Below, in pieces: positions 1 to 6,193 of a stretch of 12,091 nt of DNA. Under the pieces are notes generated by a model. It saw nothing but the letters and a program-made list of their open reading frames with translations. It was not told the origin of the DNA and did not search any database. Source of the DNA: an uncultured Rhodanobacteraceae bacterium (GTDB taxonomy: Bacteria; Pseudomonadota; Gammaproteobacteria; Xanthomonadales; Rhodanobacteraceae). Each line of letters opens with the position of its first letter. Positions within the stretch are counted from its first letter, which is position 1. The DNA lies in assembly GCA_937902695.1 (NCBI GenBank), contig CALFNI010000321.1, forward strand, positions 1 through 12,091, in the 5' to 3' direction. The translations under genes were made by a program, and so were the position numbers.

Positions 1-32
1 TTACTTTCTCTTGCACGAGCAAGAGAAAGTAA
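1..32. repeat. Perfect 14-bp palindromic hairpin at window edge
   Basis: Positions 1-14 are the exact reverse complement of 19-32, with a 4-base loop (ACGA). The arm reads TTACTTTCTCTTGC. Palindromes of this 'ACTTTCT...AGAAAGTAA' style recur between genes in Xanthomonadales genomes (general knowledge). The element may extend left of the window. No T-run follows on either strand inside the window, so it is not a textbook terminator, though it lies downstream of the transglutaminase gene. Confidence 0.75.
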
Positions 33-34
33 CG

Positions 35-54
35 GGTCGCCATGGATGGCGACC
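35..54. repeat. Second perfect hairpin, 8-bp arms
   Basis: GGTCGCCA at 35-42 pairs exactly with TGGCGACC at 47-54 around a 4-base loop. It sits two bases after the first palindrome, so the two together form a cruciform-capable intergenic block. It is probably part of the same dispersed repeat as the element at 1-32. No coding role is supported, although an ATG at 42 opens a 144-codon frame that runs through repeats. Confidence 0.6.
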
Positions 55-113
55 AGGCCGCACACGGACGTGAGTCGGTTATCGCGAAACGGCGCAAGCG
101 AGGCAAAAGCAAA

Positions 114-258
114 ATGGATTCCGGCTTCCGCGTGAATGACGAAGGGTCAAAATGGATTCCCGCTTCCGCGGGAATGACGAGGATTCCGGCTTTCGCCGGA
201 ATGACGAGGCGGACACTTCGCCGGAGTGACGAACCAGCCGCTCGTCAGAATGACGGGG
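114..258. repeat. Run of degenerate GGATTCCSGCTTYCGCSGGAATGACGA hairpin units
   Basis: At least three clear units (114-142, 152-180, 181-207) and two decayed ones (about 208-232 and 233-258) lie in tandem. Each ends in a variant of GAATGACGA. Unit 2 pairs ATTCCCGC (156-163) with GCGGGAAT (168-175). Unit 3 pairs ATTCCGGC (183-190) with GCCGGAAT (195-202). The stem bases differ between units yet stay paired, which argues that the hairpin is what is kept. Similar intergenic units are widespread in beta- and gammaproteobacteria (general knowledge). The rest of the gene-free stretch (55-113 and 259-306) shows nothing I can name. Confidence 0.75.
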
Positions 259-306
259 CGGACACCGCCGCAGTAAACGCCGGCACGCGAGCCGACAACG
301 ACCCGC

Positions 307-1746
307 CTAGCGAATCAACTCCCCGCCCAGCGGGGCCGCCTCACGCAAGGAAACGCGCCCAAGCATGTCGAGTCCCGCGTAAAACCGCCACGGATCGCCG
401 TCGCCGACCGACAGCGCGATATGCCCCGCATCGAATCCCGGCAGCGCCGCGTCGAAACTCTGCCAGCGGCCGTTGACCCACGCCTGCACCCACGCATGCG
501 GCACGAATACGCGTTGCCTGCCTGCGAACCCCGGCGCGTAGGCGAGCCCGTCGACGACGCGCGTGGCGATGCCGAGCGAGCGCCCGAGCGCGGCGAGCAG
601 CACCGCATGCTCCGTGCAATCGCCCTCGGGCTTGTGCACGACTTCGAGCGCCGACGCATAGCCGACGCCCAGCGTCTTGTTCGAGATGTAGCCGCGCACG
701 AACGTCTCGAGCTGCTTCATCTGCGCGGCCGGATCGTGCGCGCCGGTCGCGGCCTTCTTCGCCAGCGATTCGACGTCGGGCGCCTTGCTCTGCAGCCAGT
801 CGTTCGGCGCGAAATCGGCTTCGTCGGGCTTCTTTTCCTCGCCGGCGCGCGGCGCGGGCGTGATCTCGACGACGAGCGTGTCGCCTTGCGCGACGACGCG
901 CTGCTCGCCGGTCTGCGGCAGTTTCAGTGGACCGCCGCTGTCGCTCGCCGCCAGCACGTAGCGCATGCCGTGATCGAGCTCGGCGCGCGTCAGCGCGCGC
1001 GGCGACACCATCATCGTGCGGTCGAAGATGTCGGTGCCCTGGTTCGGCGCCGTCGCGCACGCGCGATCGCACGCGAGCAGCACGAGGTCGACGCCGATCA
1101 CCGGCATCGTCAGCTTGTGCACGGTCTCGTCGGCGTCGACCCAGAGCCGGCTCTTCACCGGCGCGCCGCCGAGCAGCATCGTCTGCTCGACGGCGGTCAG
1201 CGTCCTGACGCCGGCCGGAAGATCGACCGGTTCCTTGTCGCCGACATGCGTCTCGATATCCGCCACGTCGAGGCTGGACGGCTGGAACGCGAGCGTCCTG
1301 TAGCGCGTGCCGGGCGCGAGGCCTTTGGCGAGACCGGCGAGGCGCAGGCCCTCCGCCAGCATGGCGCCCTTCGGCCAGGGGATAACGCGCGTCTGCGTCG
1401 CGCCGCCGGTCGTCGACGTCACGGTGACCTTGTCGCCGTGCACCTTGCCGTCGATGACCGTCTCGCCGCCCGAGAGCTTCGACAGCGCCTGGAATGCGAT
1501 CGGCTTGCCGTCCGGCGTCTCTTCGGTGGTCTCCTTGCTGGTCATGCCGACCGCCGTGCCCGCGCGCTCGATCGAAAGATCGAGCGTCTGCGACGTCACG
1601 ACCCGGCCGGCGCGAACTTCGCGCGTCGTTTCGAACGAGCCGATCTTGCGGCCGTCCAGGAGGACGGTGAACCACTGGTCGTCGGGCGGCGCGGCGTACG
1701 CTGCGAACGAGACGAAGGCGAGAGCGATCAGCGTGAAGCGAAACAT
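307..1746 (-). CDS. Secreted transglutaminase-like (papain-fold) protein
   Basis: This is a 479-residue exported protein with a C-terminal transglutaminase-core domain. The catalytic triad is visible as Cys377 (GDCTEHA), His417 (PHAWVQAW) and Asp432 (SFDAAL). The first 18 or so residues form a signal peptide (MFRFTLIALAFVSFAAYA) ending in an AYA-A cleavage site, so it acts in the periplasm or outside. The region from about 20 to 330 is a family-specific N-terminal part that I do not recognise. I chose the ATG at 1746 over an in-frame ATG at 1827 because AGGGA lies 7 bases upstream (1754-1758) and the signal peptide begins there; the longer form would read into the repeat at 1795-1876. Bacterial members may be cysteine proteases, amidases or cross-linking enzymes, and the substrate is unknown. 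The gene is divergent from purT, with an untranslated gap of 156 bases. Confidence 0.88.
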   Translation of the reverse strand: MFRFTLIALAFVSFAAYAAPPDDQWFTVLLDGRKIGSFETTREVRAGRVVTSQTLDLSIERAGTAVGMTSKETTEETPDGKPIAFQALSKLSGGETVIDGKVHGDKVTVTSTTGGATQTRVIPWPKGAMLAEGLRLAGLAKGLAPGTRYRTLAFQPSSLDVADIETHVGDKEPVDLPAGVRTLTAVEQTMLLGGAPVKSRLWVDADETVHKLTMPVIGVDLVLLACDRACATAPNQGTDIFDRTMMVSPRALTRAELDHGMRYVLAASDSGGPLKLPQTGEQRVVAQGDTLVVEITPAPRAGEEKKPDEADFAPNDWLQSKAPDVESLAKKAATGAHDPAAQMKQLETFVRGYISNKTLGVGYASALEVVHKPEGDCTEHAVLLAALGRSLGIATRVVDGLAYAPGFAGRQRVFVPHAWVQAWVNGRWQSFDAALPGFDAGHIALSVGDGDPWRFYAGLDMLGRVSLREAAPLGGELIR

Positions 1747-1753
1747 GCGAGAA

Positions 1754-1775
1754 TCCCTGTGAGGCGCGCATTGTG
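1754..1775 (-). promoter_or_regulatory. RBS and possible -10 of the transglutaminase gene
   Basis: Read on the minus strand, AGGGA (1758-1754) stands 7 bases before the ATG at 1746 and decides that start. Further upstream CACAAT (1775-1770) followed by GCGCGCCTC could be a -10 hexamer; no convincing -35 is seen. The RBS is better supported than the promoter. Confidence 0.45.
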
Positions 1776-1794
1776 CCTGACGGCGCGCCGGAAA

Positions 1795-1876
1795 AGATCG
1801 AACCACGAAGATCACGAAGAAGGGCAATAAGTTCGAATCTTTCGTCGTGTCCGTCGCGTTCTTCGTGGTTCAATCT
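1795..1876. repeat. Palindromic intergenic repeat, copy A
   Basis: The left arm begins AGATCGAACCACGAAGATC and the right arm, reverse-complemented, begins AGATTGAACCACGAAGAAC, so the element is a long imperfect inverted repeat of about 82 bp. A second copy lies at 5489-5580. The centre (about 1821-1850) is more AT-rich and does not pair. It contains no reading frame of its own. It occupies much of the gap between the divergent transglutaminase and purT genes, so the purT promoter must lie in it or very close to it. Confidence 0.8.
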
Positions 1877-1902
1877 CCCGCTCTTCCCCGCGAGCCATTC
1901 CG

Positions 1903-3084
1903 ATGAAGCCGTTCGGCACGCCGCACACCGATACCGCGATCCGCGCGATGCTGCTCGGCAGCGGCGAGCTCGGCAAGGAAGTCGCGATCGAGCTGCAGCG
2001 CTTCGCCGTCGAGGTCATCGCGGTCGACCGCTACGCGAATGCGCCGGCGATGCAGGTCGCGCATCGCAGCCACGTCGTCGACATGCTCGACGGCGCGGCG
2101 CTGCGCCGCCTGATCGCACTGGAAAAGCCCGATCTCGTCGTCCCGGAAATCGAGGCGATCGCGACGTCGACGCTGGTCGAGCTCGAAGCGGAAGGCGTGC
2201 GCGTGATCCCGACCGCGCGCGCGGCGTGGCTCACGATGAATCGCGAAGGGATCCGCCGTCTCGCCGCCGAGGAGCTGAAGCTGCCGACCTCGCGCTACCG
2301 CTTCGTCGATTCGCACGACGAATACCGCGCCGCGGTCGCCGCGCTCGGCCTGCCATGCGTGATCAAGCCGGTCATGTCGAGCTCGGGCAAGGGCCAGAGC
2401 ATCGTGCGCCGCGAAGCCGATATCGATGCCGCGTGGGATTACGCGCAGTCGGGCGGCCGCGCGGGACAGGGCCGCTGCATCGTCGAAGCCTTCGTCGATT
2501 TCGATTACGAAATCACGTTGCTGACGGTGCGCCACGCCGGCGGCACGGACTTCTGCGCGCCGATCGGGCATCTGCAGGAGGCGGGCGACTATCGCGAATC
2601 CTGGCAGCCGCAGCCGATGAGCGCGGCGGCGCTGGCCGAATCGCAGCGCCAGGCCGGCGCGATCACGGCGGCGCTCGGCGGCTCGGGCCTGTTCGGCGTC
2701 GAGTTTTTCGTCAAGGGCGATCGGGTGATCTTTTCGGAGGTGAGTCCGCGTCCGCACGACACCGGCCTCGTCACCCTGATCTCGCAGGATCTCTCGGAGT
2801 TCGCGCTGCATGCGCGCGCGATCCTGGGCCTGCCGATTCCGCTGATCCTCCAGCAGGGTCCTTCGGCGTCGTGCGCCGTGCTCGTCGAGGGCAACGGCAG
2901 CCGGATCCGCTATCACGGCGTCGCCGAGGCGCTGGCCGAGCCGAACACGATGCTGCGCATTTTCGGCAAGCCCGAAGTGCGCGGCCACCGGCGCATGGCC
3001 GTCACGCTCGCGCGCGACGCCGACATCGAATCTGCGCGTGCGAAGGCGCGGCGCGCGGCCGCCAGACTTTCGTTCGAGCTCTGA
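1903..3084 (+). CDS. purT: Formate-dependent phosphoribosylglycinamide formyltransferase 2 (PurT)
   Basis: PurT is a cytosolic ATP-grasp enzyme that makes formyl-GAR from GAR, formate and ATP, the third step of purine synthesis, replacing the folate-dependent PurN. The protein has 393 residues, against 392 in E. coli, and aligns almost without gaps from memory. The N-terminal substrate-binding motif GSGELGKE is at 19-26, [19 protein letters not shown] at 112-130, the ATP loop [12 protein letters not shown] at 155-166, and the Mg-binding acidic residues are Glu267 (FGVEFF) and Glu279 ([13 protein letters not shown]), with Asp286. The ATG at 1903 gives the usual family N-terminus; only a weak GAG-type RBS precedes it. 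It is followed after 31 bases by a small gene on the same strand, probably co-transcribed. No purine riboswitch or PurR operator was recognised upstream. Confidence 0.97.
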   Translation: MKPFGTPHTDTAIRAMLLGSGELGKEVAIELQRFAVEVIAVDRYANAPAMQVAHRSHVVDMLDGAALRRLIALEKPDLVVPEIEAIATSTLVELEAEGVRVIPTARAAWLTMNREGIRRLAAEELKLPTSRYRFVDSHDEYRAAVAALGLPCVIKPVMSSSGKGQSIVRREADIDAAWDYAQSGGRAGQGRCIVEAFVDFDYEITLLTVRHAGGTDFCAPIGHLQEAGDYRESWQPQPMSAAALAESQRQAGAITAALGGSGLFGVEFFVKGDRVIFSEVSPRPHDTGLVTLISQDLSEFALHARAILGLPIPLILQQGPSASCAVLVEGNGSRIRYHGVAEALAEPNTMLRIFGKPEVRGHRRMAVTLARDADIESARAKARRAAARLSFEL

Positions 3085-3106
3085 CTCGAATCCATCCGGA
3101 ACTCAC

Positions 3107-3110
3107 GGAG
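3107..3110 (+). promoter_or_regulatory. Shine-Dalgarno GGAG deciding the start of the 88-residue protein
   Basis: GGAG lies 5 bases before the ATG at 3116 and favours it over the upstream in-frame ATG at 3038, which is inside purT. Confidence 0.6.
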
Positions 3111-3115
3111 CCTCA

Positions 3116-3382
3116 ATGGTCGATTCGCCGAACTACGCCGTCTTCCTGTATCCGCAGGCGCTCGAAGCGCTCGGCGAACCGATCAAGGCCTATCTGCGCG
3201 AGGCGCCGCTGGGACCGCACGTCGTCTGCGCCGAGATCGACGCGTCGGGGCCGTTCTTCGAGATGAAGCTCGCGGGCCAGGGCGCGAAGGGGCAGGCACT
3301 GGAGCTCGTGATCATGATTCCGTCGTCGATGGTGCGGCTCGTCATGTCGATGCACGGCGAGCACGAGATCGGGTTCGTCTGA
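3116..3382 (+). CDS. Small conserved-looking protein of unknown function, downstream of purT
   Basis: I do not recognise this 88-residue protein. The ATG at 3116 is set by a good GGAG ribosome-binding site at 3107-3110, five bases upstream; a longer in-frame start at 3038 would overlap purT by 47 bases and is less likely. There is no signal peptide or membrane segment. Composition is balanced (YAVFLYPQALEALGEPIKAY near the start, MVRLVMSMHGEHEIGF at the end), with the look of a small alpha/beta globular protein rather than a spurious frame. The gene starts 31 bases after purT and is probably in its operon, which by itself does not show a role in purine metabolism. It ends just before the hairpin at 3385. 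Confidence 0.72.
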   Translation: MVDSPNYAVFLYPQALEALGEPIKAYLREAPLGPHVVCAEIDASGPFFEMKLAGQGAKGQALELVIMIPSSMVRLVMSMHGEHEIGFV

Positions 3383-3384
3383 TT

Positions 3385-3414
3385 TTCCCCTCTCCCGCGT
3401 GCGGGAGAGGGGAA
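3385..3414. repeat. Perfect 14-bp hairpin between convergent genes
   Basis: TTCCCCTCTCCCGC (3385-3398) pairs exactly with GCGGGAGAGGGGAA (3401-3414) around a 2-base loop. It begins two bases after the stop of the 88-residue gene and lies 44 bases beyond the bpt stop. Neither strand has a run of T after the stem, so it is not a canonical intrinsic terminator; a role in stopping transcription or protecting the 3' ends of either mRNA is possible. CCCCTCTCCCGC hairpins are common dispersed intergenic sequences in proteobacteria (general knowledge). Confidence 0.65.
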
Positions 3415-3458
3415 GAACCAAGCGGGAAACGGGAAGCGCAGCGCGAGGACGGAGCAAG

Positions 3459-4169
3459 CTACTTCGCGGGCAATTCGCTCCAGACGCCATTGCGCAAGAC
3501 TTCGAGCGGCCGGAAACGCGCCTTGTAGTCCATCTTGGGATGGCCCTCGATCCAGAATCCGAGGTACAGATGCTCGAGCGCGCGCTCGCGCGCGAGGTCG
3601 ATCTGGCTCAGGATCGCGTAGGTGCCGAGCGCTCGCGACGGATCGCTCGTGTCGAAGTACGTATACACGGCTGAAAGTCCGCCCGCGCAGAAATCGGTGA
3701 CCGCGACCGCGACGAGGCGTCGTTCCTCGCGGAACTCGATGAAGTGCGTCGGACTCCACGACGTGTAGAGGAAGCGCGCGAAATCCTCGGGCCGCGCGTC
3801 GTCCATGCCGCCGGCCGGATGGCGCGCCTGGAGGTAACGTCGATAGAGCGCGAAATGTTCCTCGCTGTAGCCCGCGGGCACGATGCGGATGTCGATGTCG
3901 GCATTGCGCGCGATGCAGCGCCGCTGGCTGCGGCTCGCCGCGAAGCGTGCGACCGGCACGCGGCACGCGACGCACGCCTTGCAGCTGCCGCAATGCGGGT
4001 AGTAGACATGCCCGCCGGCGCGCCGGTATCCGCGCAGCACGGCGAGATCGTAGAGCTGCGGCAGCTGCGGCGCGCTCGGGTCGATGACGAGGTTCTGCGC
4101 CGTGCGCTCGCCGAAATAGCCGCAGGCGTGCGGCAGGGTCTGGAACAGGCGGACGACGTCCGAGCGCAT
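3459..4169 (-). CDS. bpt: Aspartate/glutamate leucyltransferase (bacterial protein transferase)
   Basis: Bpt transfers leucine from Leu-tRNA to N-terminal Asp or Glu of proteins, turning them into N-degrons for ClpS/ClpAP; it is the bacterial relative of eukaryotic arginyltransferase ATE1. The 236 residues match the family's usual 230-250. Visible landmarks are PHACGYF near residue 16, the cysteine cluster YPHCGSCKACVACRVPV with Cys60, 63, 66 and 69, SRSQRR at 79-84, and the GNAT-like C-terminal signature YLGFWIEGHPKMDYKARFRPLE (202-223). The ATG at 4169 is preceded by an AGGG-type RBS. It is the last gene of a tight minus-strand operon, starting 10 bases after the DUF2007-like gene. Assignment as leucyl- rather than arginyltransferase rests on the bacterial family, not on a residue I can point to. 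Confidence 0.95.
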   Translation of the reverse strand: MRSDVVRLFQTLPHACGYFGERTAQNLVIDPSAPQLPQLYDLAVLRGYRRAGGHVYYPHCGSCKACVACRVPVARFAASRSQRRCIARNADIDIRIVPAGYSEEHFALYRRYLQARHPAGGMDDARPEDFARFLYTSWSPTHFIEFREERRLVAVAVTDFCAGGLSAVYTYFDTSDPSRALGTYAILSQIDLARERALEHLYLGFWIEGHPKMDYKARFRPLEVLRNGVWSELPAK

Positions 4170-4179
4170 GAGGCCCTGT

Positions 4180-4566
4180 TTAACGCGACAACTGCGTCAA
4201 TGCAATGAGGGCGATCACACCTGCGATGAGGGCGAAAACGATCAGCTTGACGCGCATCGACGCCTGCTTGTGCCGCGAGGTGTCGCCGGCGCCGCGCGCG
4301 GCGGCGAGCTCGTCGGCAAAGCGCGTCGCGGGCTCGAGCCCGGCATCGCGCAGGACCTGCCGCGCGCGCGTCTGGTCGTCCGAGCGGACCACCCAGACCT
4401 GCGGCCAGGTGTCGCGGTCGCCCTTCGCGCTGTAGCTGAACCTTTTCCAGTCCGAGCCCTGATAGGCGCGGCGATTGCTCACCGACGTCTGGATGCCGTG
4501 CTCGGCCATGAGCTGCACGACGCGGTCGATGTTCGCCTGGCGGGGCGACGAATAGATCTGGCGCAT
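4180..4566 (-). CDS. DUF2007-like small protein with C-terminal membrane anchor
   Basis: This is a 128-residue protein. Residues about 2-80 resemble DUF2007, a small alpha/beta domain that proteins of this kind share: a start like MRQIYSS..., NIDRVVQLMAEHGIQTSV, and the closing WPQVWVVRSDDQTRARQVLRDAGLEP. In xanthomonads such proteins are often labelled 'pathogenicity-like' or 'putative signal transducing'; the true function is unknown. Residues about 105-126 (KLIVFALIAGVIALIALTQL) form one transmembrane helix, so the domain should face the cytoplasm as a tail-anchored protein. Start ATG at 4566, 11 bases after the tesB stop; its stop is 10 bases before bpt. This places it firmly in the tesB-bpt operon. 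A longer in-frame start at 4902 lies inside tesB and is rejected. Confidence 0.85.
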   Translation of the reverse strand: MRQIYSSPRQANIDRVVQLMAEHGIQTSVSNRRAYQGSDWKRFSYSAKGDRDTWPQVWVVRSDDQTRARQVLRDAGLEPATRFADELAAARGAGDTSRHKQASMRVKLIVFALIAGVIALIALTQLSR

Positions 4567-4577
4567 GACGGCGGATG

Positions 4578-5444
4578 TTACTCCGCGCGAAGGCGGATCA
4601 GGCCTTCCTGCGCCGTCGACGCGACGAGCCTGCCGTCCTCGGTGTAGATCATGCCGCGCGCGAGGCCGCGCGCGCCCTGCGCGGTCGGGCTGTCGCAGGA
4701 ATACAGAAGCCATTCGTCGACGCGGAACGGACGATGGAACCAGAGCGCGTGATCGAGGCTCGCCATCTGCACGTTCTTCTGCAGGTACGAGATGCCGTGC
4801 GGGAACGTCGTCGTGCCGATCAGATGGAAATCGGAGGCGTACGCGAGCATCGAACGCTGCAGAACGGCATCGTCCGGCGCCTTGTCGGTGAGCCGGAACC
4901 ACACGTGCTGGTAGGGCGGCTGCTTGCCGGGATTGAGCTCGTCGCGCGGATAGACGCGGCGGAACTCGAACGGCCCCCGCATCGCGAGCCAGCGCTGCAG
5001 CTTGGCCGGAATCGACGCGAGCTGCTCGGGCGGAATCAGCGGCCGCGACGGCAGGTCGTCGGGCTTGGGCACCGAGGGCATCGGCAGCTGATGCTCGACG
5101 CCGGGCTCCGCGATCTGGAACGACACCGAGCAGTTGAAGATCGCCTGCCCGTGCTGGATCGCGACGACGCGCCGCACCGAGAAGCTGCCGCCGTCGCGCG
5201 CGCGCTCGACGTTGTAGACGATCGGCGCCGCGATGTCGCCGGCGCGCAGGAAATACGCGTGCAGCGAGTGTGCGCTGCGCTCGGTCTCGACGGTCTGCTG
5301 CGCCGCCGAGAGCGCCTGCCCGAGCACCTGCCCGCCGAACACGCGGTGCGTGCCGATGTCGCGGCTTTCGCCGCGAAAAAGGTTGTCTTCGAGCCGTTCG
5401 AGGCGGAGCAGGGCGACGAGTTCGTCGACGAGGGCGTCGGTCAT
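4578..5444 (-). CDS. tesB: Acyl-CoA thioesterase II
   Basis: TesB is a cytosolic double-hotdog enzyme hydrolysing medium- and long-chain acyl-CoA to free fatty acid and CoA. The protein has 288 residues, against 286 in E. coli. The first hotdog runs about 20-115 (HRVFGGQVLGQAL, HSLHAYFLRAGD) and the second about 175-285 (YASDFHLIGT, MASLDHALWFHRPFRVDEW, STAQEG). By alignment from memory the catalytic residues D204/T228/Q278 of E. coli correspond to Asp205, Ser229 and Gln279, so the threonine is a serine here, a mild hydroxyl-for-hydroxyl change. The ATG at 5444 gives the normal N-terminus; no clear Shine-Dalgarno is present. It is first in the operon with the DUF2007-like gene and bpt; a candidate -10 lies at 5473-5478. 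Confidence 0.95.
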   Translation of the reverse strand: MTDALVDELVALLRLERLEDNLFRGESRDIGTHRVFGGQVLGQALSAAQQTVETERSAHSLHAYFLRAGDIAAPIVYNVERARDGGSFSVRRVVAIQHGQAIFNCSVSFQIAEPGVEHQLPMPSVPKPDDLPSRPLIPPEQLASIPAKLQRWLAMRGPFEFRRVYPRDELNPGKQPPYQHVWFRLTDKAPDDAVLQRSMLAYASDFHLIGTTTFPHGISYLQKNVQMASLDHALWFHRPFRVDEWLLYSCDSPTAQGARGLARGMIYTEDGRLVASTAQEGLIRLRAE

Positions 5445-5461
5445 TTGTCGTTCGGCGCGGT

Positions 5462-5478
5462 GGGAGGGCGCGAGTATA
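5462..5478 (-). promoter_or_regulatory. Putative tesB operon promoter (-10 TATACT)
   Basis: On the minus strand TATACT (5478-5473) is followed by CGCGCCCTCCC, 28 bases before the tesB ATG. The -35 is weak: GGTTCA at 17-base spacing would lie inside the palindromic repeat copy B. The hexamer and its following GC-rich block resemble those upstream of the genes at 6231 and 9641. Confidence 0.42.
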
Positions 5479-5488
5479 GCGGGCGGCT

Positions 5489-5580
5489 GAAAGACTGAAC
5501 CACGAAGAACACGAAGGAAGACGAAGGAAACTTCAAAGCTCTTCTTCGCGTCCTTCGTGTTCTCCGTGGTTCAATCTTTC
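5489..5580. repeat. Palindromic intergenic repeat, copy B
   Basis: The left arm starts GAAAGACTGAACCACGAAG and the right arm, reverse-complemented, starts GAAAGATTGAACCACGGAG; they match with few differences over about 36 bp, with a short unpaired centre. The arms carry ACGAAG repeated at 5502, 5511 and 5521, about one helical turn apart, mirrored on the right arm. It is the same family as 1795-1876 but better preserved. Its right end overlaps the last codons and TGA of the amidase gene, and its left end abuts the putative tesB promoter. Confidence 0.85.
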
Positions 5581-6152
5581 GCTTCGTCCTCCGGATGCAG
5601 CCGCTCGAGCCCGCTGCCGTCGAGCACCTGATCCCACGGAAAGAGCGGCCCCGGATCCTGCCGCCGCCGCAGCAGCGTCGACGGATCGTCGGCCGCGGGC
5701 TCGAGCCTGCGATCGAGATCCTCGTGGCCGGCGATGTAGCGGAGGTTCGGCAGGTCGTTCTTCAGGCGGCCGAGCAATGCGCGCAGCGAATCGATCTGCT
5801 CCTCTGTGTAGGGCTCGGTGAACGCCTGGTGCCGCGTGTCGTTCCAGTACGGATAGCGCCCGCGATTGACCAGCTCGATGCCGATCGAGCGCGCGTTGTA
5901 GCCGAACGTCTGGTTCGCCACGCGCGTCTCGGCGACGAAGCGGAACACCGAGCCGTCGCGATCGACGTAGAAGTGGCCGCTGTTGCCGGTGCCCTTGTCG
6001 TAGCGCACCTTCTCGCCGAACTCGCGCGCGAGCTGCATATCGGGAAGCTCGGTGCAGTGCACGACGACGAGGTCGATCGCGCTCGCCGGGCGCTCGTCGA
6101 GACGCGCCTCGTAGGGCAGCGGCCAGTCCTGGATCAGCAGCAGCGCGGGCAT
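5571..6152 (-). CDS. AmpD-family N-acetylmuramoyl-L-alanine amidase
   Basis: This is a 193-residue zinc amidase of the Amidase_2/AmpD family, which cuts the lactyl-L-alanine bond of anhydro-muropeptides (recycling) or of murein. Zinc ligands are His32 (VVHCTELP), His143 (AGHEDLD) and Asp166 (QDPGPLFPW). Other family blocks are KGTGNSGHFYVDRDGSVFRF (53-72), SIGIELVNRG (89-98) and EEQIDSLRALL. The N-terminus MPALLLIQDWPLPYEARL has no signal peptide, fitting a cytosolic AmpD rather than an exported AmiD, though it could be either in substrate terms. Position 164, where classical AmpD has a catalytic-site Lys (KxDPG), is Arg here. The ATG at 6152 was chosen because upstream sequence in this frame is antisense to the hydrolase gene. 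The last residues and stop lie inside repeat copy B. Confidence 0.88.
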   Translation of the reverse strand: MPALLLIQDWPLPYEARLDERPASAIDLVVVHCTELPDMQLAREFGEKVRYDKGTGNSGHFYVDRDGSVFRFVAETRVANQTFGYNARSIGIELVNRGRYPYWNDTRHQAFTEPYTEEQIDSLRALLGRLKNDLPNLRYIAGHEDLDRRLEPAADDPSTLLRRRQDPGPLFPWDQVLDGSGLERLHPEDEAKD

Positions 6153-6193
6153 GCGCGAAGTGTCGCACGCGCGCGGCCTCGCGCGGAGGCGGG

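Noticed and set aside
114..258. Possible CRISPR array
   Set aside because: The similar units are nearly adjacent, vary in sequence, form their own hairpins, and lack unique spacers of even length; no cas gene is nearby.
42..476. 144-codon plus-strand frame at the left edge
   Set aside because: It is built from the hairpin repeat units (WIPASAGMTRIPAFAGMTR) and then runs antisense into a real gene; a common false call over such repeats.
421..1830. 469-codon plus-strand frame antisense to the transglutaminase gene
   Set aside because: Composition typical of antisense GC-rich DNA, no domain, no RBS.
341..1873. 510-codon minus-strand frame overlapping the transglutaminase gene
   Set aside because: Same-strand frame-shifted shadow with Arg-rich composition and no motifs; the transglutaminase triad is in the other frame.
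1773..3266. 497-codon plus-strand frame overlapping purT
   Set aside because: Arg/Ala-rich out-of-frame shadow of purT; purT has full family similarity in another frame.
3385..3414. Canonical bidirectional terminator
   Set aside because: The stem is perfect but neither strand has the required T-run after it, so it is listed as a hairpin repeat instead.
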